NCBI GenBank assembly: GCA_001586965.3
Contig: LUCW03000859.1
Coordinates: 5,001-45,897, forward strand
From: Sphaeroforma sirkka
Taxonomy: Eukaryota > Opisthokonta > Ichthyosporea > Ichthyophonida
DNA length: 40,897 nucleotides
Direction: 5' to 3'
The position numbers and the translations under genes were made by a program. Shown here one piece after another: positions 1-30,426 of the stretch (the first letter of the stretch is position 1; each line of letters starts with the position of its first letter). The notes under the pieces were generated by a model. That model saw only the letters and a program-made list of their open reading frames with translations, was not told the DNA's origin and ran no database searches.

Positions 1-253
1 GTGTTGACACTTTTGTTCGTTTGTGCATGAGAAAATTCCCGAACGTAGCGGTCACTCTGTGAGGTTTCTTATCTCCTTATGACTCACTTCGTACCAACGT
101 ACTTACCTACAGTTCACTCTGTACAAAGTTTTTAAACCACTAAAACCCTACCGACCCACCTACCTACCCATAGTTCTGTGTGCATGAAGTCCGCTGTTCT
201 AAAAATAGAACTCACTCCGTCCACTACTTAACGAACCTCCTACCTACCCACAG
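1..253 (+). other. 3' part of a PFK intron with repeated acceptor-like motifs
   Basis: No exon is visible before the acceptor at 251-253. The pyrimidine-rich element TACCTACCCACAGT that forms the real acceptor (241-254) appears twice earlier in weaker form, at about 103-115 (TTACCTACAGTTC) and 161-176 (TACCTACCCATAGTTC). They look like imperfect tandem copies of the intron end. A CTAAAACCCTA telomere-like motif sits near 140. Confidence 0.6.
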
Positions 254-8656
<8,403 letters not shown>

Positions 8657-9060
8657 GTGCCACAGATAGGCGCACCAGGTGGTGGTTATGGACGGGGCTA
8701 CTACGGGCGAGACAGGGTTAGTTGGTCTGAAGACGGAGAGTACGGTATATGGACACTGAACGAAGATGTTTGAGTGGAGCCGTACATACTCTCTATGTAT
8801 GATGTTATAATGTTAGGTACAAGCCATAGAAAATAAACTAAAGATTGAAATACTGTGGACGTCCTCCTCGCGTGTATAGCACATCGTGAAGCTTGGCACC
8901 GGTGCAATCTGTGAACTTTTTATCCGACGTGCCGAGCTTGACATCGACAATATCTGCACCCGTGTGTTATGCGTACTCCAGTAGTGAGGTCAGTGTGGGA
9001 ATGTATAACCATATAACCCGGGTTTCACGCATTCATCCTTTTCTTCGCTTTCAATGGCGC
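8657..9060 (+). other. PFK 3' UTR and downstream flank
   Basis: Contains the AATAAA above and otherwise nothing recognisable; small open frames show no family features. Confidence 0.5.
8832..8837 (+). terminator. Polyadenylation signal for PFK
   Basis: AATAAA about 176 bases after the PFK stop codon, in sequence with no other coding signal; a reasonable 3'-end signal. Confidence 0.5.
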
Positions 9061-9580
9061 ATGCCACCTTCGATTGTAGTCTATGCATAAAGCGACTTAC
9101 TAGTTAATACCTTCTTAAGCCACGTGGCTCATGTGCGTCTCAATGGAAAATGTCCCCTTCGATTGTAGTCTATGCATAAAGCGACTTACTAGTTAATACC
9201 CTCTTAAGCCACGTGGCTCATGTGCGTCTCAATGGTACATGTCCTCTTCGATTGTAGTCTATACATAAAGCGACTTACTAGTTAATACCTTCTTAAGCCA
9301 TGTGGCTCATGTGCGTCTCAATGGAAAATATCCCCTTCGATTGTAGTGTATGCATAACGCGACTTGCTAGTTATTAATACCTTCTCAAGCCATGTCGCTC
9401 ATATGCGTCTCTTCGATTGTAGTCTATACATAAAGCGACTTACTAGTTAATACCTTCTTAAGCCATGTGGCTCATGTGCGTCTCAATGGAAAATATCCCC
9501 TTCGATTGTAGTGTATGCATAACGCGACTTGCTAGTTATTAATACCTTCTCAAGCCATGTCGCTCATATGCGTCTGCTCG
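9060..9580 (+). repeat. 89-bp satellite-like array, six copies
   Basis: Anchor CGATTGTAGTCTATGCATAA starts at 9071, 9160, 9249, 9338, 9414 and 9503: period 89 except one 76-base step. Each unit also holds CTTACTAGTTAATACC and CACGTGGCTCATGTGCGTCT. The last copies (AACGCGACTTGCTAGTTATT) form a subfamily, and a two-unit block has itself been repeated. Confidence 0.93.
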
Positions 9581-9792
9581 CCCTGAATAGTGTCTCTTGA
9601 ACCAAAAGTAATGCCCAGAGAAATGCCCAGGGAGATGCTAGATGCCTCTGCTGGTTTGTCGAGTCTTTTACCATAGGTTACGGTGGAAGTTCTAGTTCTT
9701 ACTATAAATAGTGCGTACAGTGTTAAAACTCGGCAATCTTATTTGTTCGCAGTGAATGTTCGGTACTATTCCACGTGTTCGACCAAGTACCA

Positions 9793-10157
9793 ATGGGTAT
9801 AGATGCATTGTTGGGATTTATCCCCCTAATAGATTACCTATTGGAAACAGTGTGGGATCAGATCAGTAGCCCATCGGCTTTGCGTCTGACAGCTAAGGTC
9901 CCTAGCGCAGTTGCCGCTTTGATATACAAGGCTCTGAGACTATTTACAACGTGAAAATACTTCCATTACAGGAGGAATATACACTTACTTCCATGTATGA
10001 CTTTACTTACTTAGATCGTACTGTGAAAGGTGTTTATATACCACAGAAGCATGTGGACAAAATAAAGGCAGCGTGGAATCTCTGTGCACAGGATAAGACT
10101 ACACCTTCAGGATTCCAACGTGGCCAGATGCAGTTCCAGTTAAATGTGCATAACTAA
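9793..10157 (+). pseudogene. Two adjacent coding-like frames, possibly a DUF4112-like remnant
   Basis: An ATG frame (9793-9954, 53 codons) starts MGIDALLGFIPLIDYLLETV, resembling the G-x-DALLG-hIP start of DUF4112 membrane proteins but without the rest of that domain. A second frame (about 9951-10157) begins without a good ATG and reads ...YDFTYLDRTVKGVYIPQKHV..., family unknown. They are in different frames and no splice restores continuity. Upstream 9580-9792 holds nothing I recognise. The family assignment is a weak inference. Confidence 0.3.
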
Positions 10158-10393
10158 CGGATCCCGTGAAGATTGGTTTTTAACAGCGGAATTGTGAGGC
10201 CAAGATTAATTCCCCAGTTGTCACATCGCACGCCAATGGGTCTTATCAGTCGCAATCTGAGCATTCGAGTCTGGAGACGCACATTCATGTGTTTATAGCA
10301 CGTTTACAACCCGAGGCACACTAGAACGCCGATATGGAGCCCCTGGCACCTGGCATTGGTTTGTTCCATACGCTTCTCATCATGATCATATGT

Positions 10394-10910
10394 TTATACT
10401 CCCCCCAGCATATCCTGCTCATTATCATCTCTCGTTGTCGTATATGTGTCGCCATCATCAACAAATGACATAAAAGCTTTTACATCACGGAAGTTGTACT
10501 CATTTCGTTGTGTATATTTATAGGCAGGCTCCACCGATAGACCAAAGTCGGCATTAATACATTCATACACCTAGCCAGCACCACTAAGGAAACAAGTTTT
10601 ATGCCGGTCCACTTCCGCTATGGTACATTCATTATATCCTATTGGATTGTCTCTGATAGTCAAACGCCATGTATTGTAAATATGACGTAGGTCTTCCTCG
10701 CTCGGCATACTAGCCCTATCACAAATGCTCCTCTTACAGTATTAAACCCTGTGTACACTTGACACCTGCGGTAGTCATCATCAGTTTTCAAAGGTGCATA
10801 TTCATTATTCTTAGCCAGTGTAGTCAGTGCCAACCAGCCACTTGTCTCGCATCTTCATCGGCTGAACGATCTGGGACAAAGTTCAATGCAGAGAAGACCC
10901 AGTCAGTCTT
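10394..10910 (-). pseudogene. Decayed protein-coding gene, family unknown
   Basis: On the minus strand a coding-like reading can be followed for about 170 codons but needs two frame changes and crosses one TAG. Segments in order include ALNFVPDRSADEDARQVAGW, LAKNNEYAPLKTDDDYRRCQ, SMPSEEDLRHIYNTWRLTIR, NECTIAEVDRHKTCFLSGAG, the TAG, then ECINADFGLSVEPAYKYTQR and an acidic end (DDGDTYTTTRDDNEQ) before TAA. Amino-acid use looks like real protein and the breaks argue for a dead gene. No family recognised. Very short introns could explain the breaks but none has convincing sites. Confidence 0.45.
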
Positions 10911-10962
10911 ATAGTCGGTTGATGTACAATGGCTTGGCCACCATAGATAGCAAGCGGATGCA

Positions 10963-11340
10963 ATGTATTGTGAGTATAGATCTAGTGGCCAACAAAGTCG
11001 AACTGATAACGTTTGTATGCATGTCATGGTAGGCATGCAGTATACTAGGCTAAAGCTAATTGTTAATGCCAACACGAGAAAGGGAGTTTACTTTGACATG
11101 AACTTAAAGTATCAAGTGGTTTGTGATAGGTGCAGGTGGTCATTAACTAAATGACGTATACCTATATTCTCCAAAACAATATGAAGAGCTACATGTATAT
11201 TTTTTATGCTTGTGATGTTTCAGTAAGAAGTGCTCCGTATGGAAGAGATCGTACAGCTGTGGCAGAGAATATGGATCTCGAAAGCTTACAAGGAAGGGGC
11301 CCATTGAAATATTCCGATATAGCCGGAAGGATTTGTCAAT
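10963..11340 (+). other. Unassigned coding-like stretch
   Basis: Two short frames (10963-11154 and 11151-11342) and an overlapping frame reading KKCSVWKRSYSCGREYG then KGPIEIFRYSRKDLS near 11229-11360 have protein-like composition, but none is complete, has a family motif or links by splice sites. Probably remnants belonging to the same decayed region. Confidence 0.2.
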
Positions 11341-11570
11341 GATAAAAGCAAACTCGTCCAGTGCCTAGAACAACACACTGTTTTGCTCACTACTGTTCGA
11401 ACCAAGAAGAGAGTGGAGAGTCATCTTTAGAGTTCATACATAAACACCTTGCCATGCCCTCAGCTGTATGGGGCAAGGGAAAAGGGCTAGCTTCAAACAA
11501 CATTGATTACTTGTTCTAAATATAGAGACTCTACTCGTCAAAGCCATCTCCGTTTACGAACAACTACCAT

Positions 11571-12500
11571 GTTCTAGACTTGAAATTGACGGCTATACAA
11601 TTTTTCATTCATAAGGTGACTTTTATGGTGTATACAGTCGGAGTCCCTTTTGAAGGTTAAACATTTGCCTCTTGATACCTCGAATGTTTAGGACGCTCTT
11701 GGTGTGCTCATGAAGTCACGAGCTGTGTCGATGTGTTTGTAGACACACATACCAGGTCTATTTAATGTTATAGGAGACTGCCAGTCTAGAACATAATTAC
11801 AGATATTGATAAAGCTCTCATGCGGTTGTCGAAGAAAGAAGCTACCTCATCCTATGAACAAAATATAAAGTTCTCGACTTGGAATTGACGGCTACAGAAT
11901 TGTCCTTCATAGGATGGCTTTTATAATAATGCGCACTTGGCTGCCTTTTAACAAGTGTACATACCAATCATAATAAACGAAGTCCCTTTTATAGGGTATA
12001 TCTTTGTCTAAAGATACATCGAATATTAAGACGCGACGGGCTTGACGAGCTCTTCAAGTCACGAGCTGTGTCGATGCATTTGTAGTACACATAACAGGTC
12101 CAAATAATAGTGTTCAAGAAGATTTCCCATTTAGATTGTATTCACAAGGCGTTGATCTTTATGCGTTTGTCAAAACCACCTTCTACGGAGAATTATTTTG
12201 TTCTAGACTTGGAATTGCACTGACAGCTACATAATTTTTTCGTATGGTAACTTCTATGGTATTTGCGCTTGCCTGCCTTTACATGTATACATAATCATAA
12301 ACAGTTTATGTCCCTTTTGAAGGGTGAGCCTTTGTCTGAAAGATAGACTAAAAGCTCTTGAAATCATGAGCTGTGTCGATATTTATATGACACACCAGGT
12401 ACATTTAATGTTTGAGAAGACAGCTCTTCTAGGAAGTATTCACAATATATTGACCAAGCTCTCATGCGTCCGAGTCACCTTCGGTTGGCCACTTGAACTA
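11571..12500 (+). repeat. Three divergent copies of a ~310-bp unit
   Basis: Copies start with GTTCTAGACTTGAAATTGAC at 11571, 11870 and 12200 (intervals 299 and 330). Shared landmarks in order: GACGGCTA...AATTTTT, ATAAGGTGACTTTTATGGT, AGTCCCTTTTGAAGG, CTTTGTCT..GATA..TCGAAT, TCACGAGCTGTGTCGAT, ACACATACCAGGT, TTGA..AAGCTCTCATGCG. Divergence is high, so the array is old. No frame is open through all three copies. The final copy contains an open frame (12324-12515) that probably reflects chance. Confidence 0.85.
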
Positions 12501-12661
12501 CAGAAAACCACTTGACTCATGGCCCATGCCGTTACTGGATTATGACAGAGATGATGAAGGAGAAATTGTCTTACAATATGGGTTGTTTACCAGTTTAATA
12601 ATCAGGTTGTTGGGTTCCAAATGGTTTACACGTGCCACGGAATAGTAGCCAGGGGTAGAGA

Positions 12662-12952
12662 TTGATCTGTTTGCAAATAACAAGAACAAGCAGATATGGC
12701 TGTATTATGCTTCCAATGAACCAGGTGGTGGAACCTGAGGATGAGATGCCTTCACTCTTCATTGAACCTTTAAAAGACGCTTTCGATTGGGCGTGTTCTC
12801 CGTGCGAGCTTATCCTGGATTTCATTAACTGTCTTCGCTCGTTTGCCGCTACAGATGTTGAAGTTGTGGCTACTGTATGGAATGGTGCTACGTGGTTCTC
12901 CAAGTATTGCAGCATGGTTGCAAATATGCCAATTGTTATTCCTCCTATTTAA
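12662..12952 (+). other. 96-codon open frame, function unknown
   Basis: Frame with protein-like content (EPEDEMPSLFIEPLKDAFDW, ELILDFINCLRSFAATDVEV) ending at TAA before 12953. No domain recognised; an ELILDF-type strand is weakly reminiscent of methyltransferase folds but lacks motif context. No TATA or splice support. May be a remnant continuous with the coiled-coil pieces downstream. Confidence 0.25.
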
Positions 12953-13195
12953 AGTACATTCATTGGTGACAATGCACACCCGTTACCAGTCCCGTATGTC
13001 TTGGTGCACATTGATTGGTCTTCGACGTAGCGGATGCATTGAACCGCGATACAGTATTTGCCATTTGCTTTCTGGCACAGTTTTGGTTTTGCCGGCCATC
13101 CGTATGAGGCCAGACACCTCCTTGGGTTCTGTACATGTCAATTTTCCCCCGAGCTCAATCACGGATAGCTTCAGAAGAAGCCAATGATATAGAGT

Positions 13196-14011
13196 GTGGT
13201 AAAGCTTTGCGAGGTCATATATGAGAAACAAGAGACGAATGAGACCGAGTGGATGAGGGACAAGAAGAAGCTGTTTTTTCGGGAGAGTTCTGAACCGACA
13301 TTGGTTGCGCGAGAACCAGTACATACTGAAAGAACAAGAGCAGCGGTTGTCCAGGCTCCATTTATTGTCGAGAGACAAACTGGAAGAGCTGCAGTACACA
13401 ATGCAAGTCAATCACAGGTAGGTTTGTTGCACTGACAGTAGTGCTACTCTTGACACCTTTCCTGATATGCTTGTATCAGATGCAATTTTACAATATTTAG
13501 TCATACTGGTGAGGAACCCCTTTCAGAGGCAACAGAAATTACACAGTGTTATGTTACGTTCTAACTCAGAAGGCTATGGTGTTAACAGATTGTTTATTGT
13601 AACGGCTTCGGAAGTCCGAGCGAAACGCTCAGTGATACGACCTCAAGGTTGAGACCGGCCGCACCGGGCGTACAATGTCACATATTGACCTGTTTGGATC
13701 AGTATATAGTTGTGTTCACCAATTGTAGATGCATCAGCTAATGTGCGAGTTGTTACGTGAAGAAGCGTTTGCGTTAGACGAAGCAATTGCCAGCAAACAG
13801 AGGACAGTTGGGTAGAACATTGTATTTCTAAACGCGAGACTTGAGTGGAGAATGATGATATGAATGCTTTCCTTAAACTGGAGATCGATCCTGTGACAGA
13901 GCCACGTAAATGCTCGGAAGCTCAGCTTACACAACTACAGCAAGACTAATTGGTTGACGCCTCAGAACAGGAAATGTAGATGTTTCTCCAAGACCTGCAG
14001 AAGGAACCCTA
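13196..14011 (+). pseudogene. Remnants of a coiled-coil protein gene
   Basis: One frame gives KQETNETEWMRDKKKLFFRE (13214-13290); after a frame change the next gives LRENQYILKEQEQRLSRLH followed by LLSRDKLEELQYTMQVNHR up to about 13420, a clear heptad-rich coiled coil. After a gap, 13731-14011 reads MHQLMCELLREEAFALDEAI, stop, then MNAFLKLEIDPVTEPRK and AQLTQLQQD, again with stops. The pieces are similar in character and order but broken by frame changes and stops. No family recognised. Confidence 0.4.
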
Positions 14012-14613
14012 GGCTATTATTATCGTTGTCAGCTGTATTTTTTTTTTAGACTGTTTCAGCTCGCTCGATTATGAAATCGCTTGTCGTCATTTTAGTATTT
14101 TTTTTAAAAAAGAACCGAAAAATTTGACCTTTGTCGTAAAATCAGACATGTGGTCCTAAAATTGAAAAATACGACCTAAAAAATCGTCCTGTAAAAGTAT
14201 ATAAATATATAAATACATATAGTAAACATAAGACAGTTGGCGGTGCCAATATAGACTATTTACATATAGAGGATAGGGAACAGGGAGTAAATACTAAATA
14301 GCACGAATCCTGTACTAGAAGGATTGCAACCCACTCTTAGGAGAGGTGCGCATGTGCTATGTTATGAGGTAAAACTACTGAAGCACAATATAGTGAAACA
14401 ACACCAAGAACAGTATTCACACTTTTACAGTTACACTAACCTTAACGGCCCTGAACAAACAAACATAATTTACCAACAATCGTAACACTATCGACTGCAG
14501 TGAAGTGTACTGTACGTACAACTATTAGTTTGATAATCTATGCATGGGAAAAACTGTAGTGGCGATATAGCGCTATTTAACGTATACATATTCGTGCTTA
14601 GTTAGTTGTAACC
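14012..14613 (+). other. Intergenic, upstream of the lipid kinase gene
   Basis: A/T-rich with T9/A6 runs near 14040-14110 and no coding signal; presumably contains the kinase promoter but no element can be named. Confidence 0.4.
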
Positions 14614-25594
<10,981 letters not shown>

Positions 25595-26639
25595 TAAAGA
25601 TCTTGCAGATGCAAGGCAACGGTAACTTACTTGCAAATTCCAAACATGACAATAATATACTTTGCCCTTTATCACAAGATGACAAATATATACACTCCTC
25701 TGCACGTTGCTGCAATTTCATTTTTGTAAGATTTTCATTTTATAACAGCCACATTTATTTATGTGATCTTTTGCATCTCTACTTTTGTATTGTGGCTATG
25801 AAAATATAACCAGAATTTTAACATCTCGAATTAATGACCTATGAACCCAGCTCCAAAACTCGCTCTTGTGGGATACACACATATAGGTATTCTGCATACT
25901 TCTGAAGGCAGAATATATATCCGGCACCAAAATATAGTATATTCTATAGGGTAAAATAATCAGAGGCATTAGAGCGTATAAAAACTGCACGCCATTAGCC
26001 AGCTCTCTTGGTATAATCGCAAGAAAACAATCCGTCTTCAACGCCGGTTGCACAGAATAGTGAATTGAACAAATTAGTGACTATACAGCTCTTGTGATTG
26101 AATATCGCAGGTACTTCTGAAAGCAGATGTGGCTTAGATGAGATACTACGTATTCATCCATCGTTATTCATACGGATTTTTGACCTGTTTTGAAATACAT
26201 TTGGTAGCGCGGATGTATCAATATGCTCTTCCAAATAATAGTACGTTTTCCCTCATGCGAGTATCATCGTTTTGTGTGAGAAAACTTGGTGACGACAACT
26301 ATTCAACCTGCACCGTTACTCGACTTTTTGACCATCTACAGCTAACGTCGACCACAGGATAAACCTCTTCTTAGTATAACATACATAGAATTAAGGTTTT
26401 ACAACCAGATCGTCACGTCGATAAAGATGAAAATGGAGGTTCAAACTGATTCTGAAAAAAATATATGCTTTGATTTACCATGAACCGTATGTGACAAATC
26501 TGGACATAAAAACTTTATGTTGCCCTACTTTCATCTATGAATGTCGCTAATTAAAGTACAACACATCAGCAAGAAGTGTACGCTGGATCGAAGAAAACTC
26601 TATAAGCCGCAGGTGCCACGGCGACGGACATAACAAAAT
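25595..26639 (+). other. 3' flank of the kinase gene; nothing recognised
   Basis: The stop TAA is followed by TAAAGA. No canonical AATAAA is near; an AATAAA-like element is not obvious before 25700. The open frame at 26138-26362 has no family features. Confidence 0.4.
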
Positions 26640-27701
26640 ATCTTCCCTAAACCCTAACCCTAAAACACACTGAACATTATTGAGCGACACTAATTCTGGA
26701 CTAGGCTAACTACTCTCGACGTAAACCCACCAGTGTCACCACATCTGTCAGTTGCTATCATCCATTCGTCCTAGACAGAACCACGTGGGCAGTAAGCCAT
26801 AAGTCTATGGCTCTATAGCCATTGGACTGCCACGACGACTCTCATCGGTGACGTTTAGTCGCCTTATCTCAGTGAACACTGTTGAACCCTGAACTTGTCA
26901 AGTCTGAAGTCCTGAACACGCCAAATTTGAATTTTTCAGATCGTCGGTTCTATTGAATTGTATCCCAGAAATACTACAAATTGTCAGAAGCAGCGAATCA
27001 ATCTGCACCAAAATCCAATATATTGACCTGTTTCGTGCAATAGAAAACGGAATACAACCACAAATGGCCTCGGGCTGTCGAGCCCAAATCTCTCGAAATC
27101 TGGGTGCACTCCCGCGGAGTCCTGTCATATTTCAGAACAAAATACCGTAATCAAAAATATGTATTTAAATATTGTTTAGGTTCACACAAATTCACACTTA
27201 TGTAACAGAACTTCAGTCTTCAGTTCACACTTGGTCGGAGGTTAAATTTTGATTCATATATTTATAATTTATATTTTTATTAAAAAAACAAATATTTATA
27301 TGTCGCGCTCATTCACAGTTCACTGAAAGGCTCCATGGCATATTTTTTTCCTTGGTTGAGTTGACTCGCCTCCTCGTCACAGCCGTCTCGTGTTGTTTTA
27401 AAAGAATGACATTTCATTTGTTTAAAAAACTCCCCCTCCCAAAAAAAAAGATTGTGTCTGTCCTTGGGACGACTTTTGCCTATTGTTTTGGCCAGTCCCA
27501 TTTGTTCTCTTTGTTGTATTTAACAAAAAAAATCCAACAATGTACATAGGCTTCTGCCGGCCTGCACAAGGGCCCGGAAGCCAGGCCCCAAGCCATAGGG
27601 CCCAGGGGCTCAGAGCCGCCCTCAGACCCTGTGTAAATAATGGCCACTGGCCGTGACCAGTGTTTTTAGTTTCTTATTTCTGAATTCGGTGTTTTATAAA
27701 A

Positions 27702-27721
27702 GGCCATAATTAATTATGGCC
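27702..27721. repeat. Perfect 20-bp palindrome
   Basis: GGCCATAATTAATTATGGCC reads identically on both strands, flanked by TATAAAA and CAAGC. Confidence 0.85.
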
Positions 27722-28659
27722 CAAGCAAAACTTTACTAGAAACCAATAAAATTGTACCTTTTGAATTCTTCTTGAAAATATAGCATCGCTGGTTCGCTGG
27801 GCCCGACTGGGGGTTTCTTCTCGTTAATTTGATTTTCAGATGACTTCCACTATTCCGCATCTATATAATTAACACTTTCAGTCCACTCCCCAGTCCCCCC
27901 TGACACTCCCCCTTTGAAAGTGACCCAACCGCGTGTAGCCACCTTAGTGTCCCTTCATTTAGTGTTCCAGTGTTCAGTGTTCAGTGATTTAGTGTACAGT
28001 GTTCACTGCCCCAGTGATTAGTCCCGGACTCCCGACCCCCGATTCCCGGGGAAAAAAAACAACTAGGCTAAAAAAACCTAAAAATAATGATTTTTTTTGA
28101 AGCAAGTAGAACTTGTAGAAGTCACATTTTTAATAAAAACAGTATTGACTCTATTGTTTTTAAAAATATAGAGCATGTAAGATAACATATAATGAATATA
28201 ATATCACAAATGCTTTAGATTTCGTTTAGAAATTTGAACTATATGTAAATATTGGATATTGGTTTAAAAAAATATATCCGAAACGATCATTGCAGGTTTT
28301 CAAAAAAAGTCTTTGGCGCATGAGATATTGAACCGAGTACTTGAGTAAAATAATTAATTGGATTTTTACAAATACAACTGTGTAATATTTAGGTGTATGT
28401 ACTATGTAATGTACATATGTACGAATTTCGCCGTTCGGATTTGAAAAATATATAAAAATATATATAAAAATAAACCGTCGACGAGTTACGAGTCACGACT
28501 CACGAGTGACTGTTTTTAAAAATTCTGTGAAAATAAAAACAGATAACAAACACATTTGTTTTTAAAAAAAGCAAAAACAATCCGGTTGTAACTATTACAC
28601 TAAAAAAACAGAATACGACGTCATAAACATTTTCAGCCTTGTTCAATTGTCAGAAAGCT

Positions 28660-28689
28660 ATTCTTTTGTTTTTTTTTAAACAAAAGAAT
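28660..28689. repeat. 12-bp inverted repeat (hairpin) with 6-base loop
   Basis: ATTCTTTTGTTT and AAACAAAAGAAT separated by TTTTTT, in the homopolymer-rich block. Confidence 0.75.
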
Positions 28690-30010
28690 TTTAAAAAAAC
28701 ATTTCTGTTTTTCTATGTTTAGTGAAATACAATATTAACCGAACAGGTTTGGTTTTAAAAAAAATAATAAAACAATTTAATCCGTTTTCCCGTTTTGTGA
28801 GTGTGCCTCTACTCTCTACTTGATTTATGGTTTTATAAATATATAAACAAAATAAACGATAAATACAGTTGGAGTCGTATTGTTTCAACAAACAGTGGAT
28901 ATCCTGTATTTTTTGGTATAATAAATAGTTTGGAGTCTTGGAGTCGACGATATTTGAAAAGTCACGAAGAATTCTGACTCAGCTCCTCGTCCGCACGAGC
29001 CTCGGGTCCGCTAGGACTGGGCTGGGCGCCTCGGCGTTCACATCAGAAAGTTCCTGAATAGACTATGAAAATAAATATTTATGTAGTTTATCTCTCTGGC
29101 CTTTTTGAAAGCAATTGGCTAAAAAAAAAAAAAAGGCAATTTGTCAGAATTTCTGCGTGCTGTTGTGGCGGTGGCCGGTGTGGCCTCACTGGTCACATTT
29201 GACAATTGACAGTAGTAATTTGTTTTGTTTTTTGTTTAAAATATGCAATACGCTCACGCTGTGTCTACTGTCCGGTGTCGCTGTGATGTATTTTTATTCA
29301 CAAAAATAAAAAAGTTGTTGTTTTATATTTGGTTTTTATTGTTTTTTAAATAGACATGTGTCTGGCTGTCTGGTCTCTGGTGACAGTGGTGTGCCGCAAG
29401 AATGAGTGCCAGACTGTCAAGTGCCAAGGCCCAAACGTCATGTCAGTGTCGCCCAGGGGCCAGTAGGCTCAAACTCAACCAAAGATAGTCACAATTTGTT
29501 TTAAAAAAAATACGAAATGACAGTTGAATCCTGAACCCAAAAAGAGAGTTTAAATAACCATAAAAAAATAATTAACAGAATTTTGATTTAGATGCTTTTT
29601 TCTGCTCTCAGCTCCCAGAATATTAATAGTATTAGTGACCAACAGACCATGTGTGGCATCATATAGTCGCTGTGTGCCCAAAACAAGAGTGTGGTGAATC
29701 CGCCGGTGATATTTATTCGACTTTGTTTTTTACCGTGGAACCGAGGGCGTGCTCTCTCTCTGCTCGAGAGAAAATCACTGACAGAGCGTGTCCGACTCAC
29801 TCTGCACAGAGTGGTAGACTGAAGAATGCTGACTAAATAAATTACACTGAGTCACTGACTGTACGCAACTACGCATATTCGTCGCTTCAGATTTCAAGAT
29901 GCTCATGAATTTTTTAATTTCTCAACTATATTCCTCCATATATACGACCGACTCATGTACATATAATTCATATTGCACTTCATCGAAAATAATCTAAAGT
30001 AATAAATTAA

Positions 30011-30388
30011 ATGATGTCAAAATCAATCATCCTCGTTTCTCTGGCCGTCATTGTCAGTGCCGCCACCACCAACCCCTTAATGGACTGTCAAACACTCACA
30101 TTCGTATGTGACGAGGGTTTCACGCAAAATAAAAACGTGGAAGCATGTTGTATCTGGGAAGGGGCCTGTGATGAAGGAATTCCAATCTGCTCAGAGGAAG
30201 TGTGCTGTCGTGCCGAAGAGGAAGCACCTATGGAAAGTTCAGTATACGAAGATATGGACGAGTACTTGATCGAGTACCCTGAGGCCTCCGAGACCTACCC
30301 TGAGATTTTCGTCGAAGAGGATTTTAAGGAAGACGCAACCGCAGACATCGACATCGAAAGTCTAATAGAGGGCGAAGAATCAGCTTAA
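30011..30388 (+). CDS. Small secreted cysteine-rich acidic protein, family unknown
   Basis: Single-exon, 125 residues; ATG at 30011 (a second Met follows at once). Residues 1-18 form a signal peptide (MMSKSIILVSLAVIVSAA). Eight cysteines at 26, 33, 46, 47, 53, 60, 65 and 66 give C-x6-C-x12-CC-x5-C-x6-C-x4-CC, suggesting a compact disulphide-bonded domain. Residues 67-125 are very acidic (Glu/Asp in about a third of positions, e.g. DMDEYLIEYPEASETYPEIF) with almost no basic residues. Secretion and disulphides are inferred from signal peptide and even cysteine count. An AATAAA lies at 30427-30432, about 40 bases past the stop, supporting a complete gene. No function assigned; candidates include a matrix or cell-wall protein or a metal-binding protein. 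Confidence 0.72.
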   Translation: MMSKSIILVSLAVIVSAATTNPLMDCQTLTFVCDEGFTQNKNVEACCIWEGACDEGIPICSEEVCCRAEEEAPMESSVYEDMDEYLIEYPEASETYPEIFVEEDFKEDATADIDIESLIEGEESA

Positions 30389-30426
30389 ATACATTAACAA
30401 ACCGTACCTTATTATGAAGTAGTGGA

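Larger units (their letters stand above)
26640..29860 (+). other. Gene-poor block with distinct homopolymer-rich composition
   Basis: Starts just after AACCCTAACCCTAAAA (26648-26663). Lacks the TA/GT microsatellites of the flanks; instead has many A/T homopolymers and a recurring TTTTTAAAAA-type motif (e.g. near 27393, 27417, 28158, 28508, 28556, 28752, 29339, 29497), A14 at 29121, and a short G+C-rich island at 27555-27625. Longest open frames (60-76 codons) show no family features. Origin unknown; could be an old insertion. Confidence 0.45.

Noticed and set aside
11385..11410. tRNA T-arm-like GTTCGAACC
   Set aside because: No acceptor stem, anticodon arm or D-arm could be built around it; no tRNA or rRNA found in the window.
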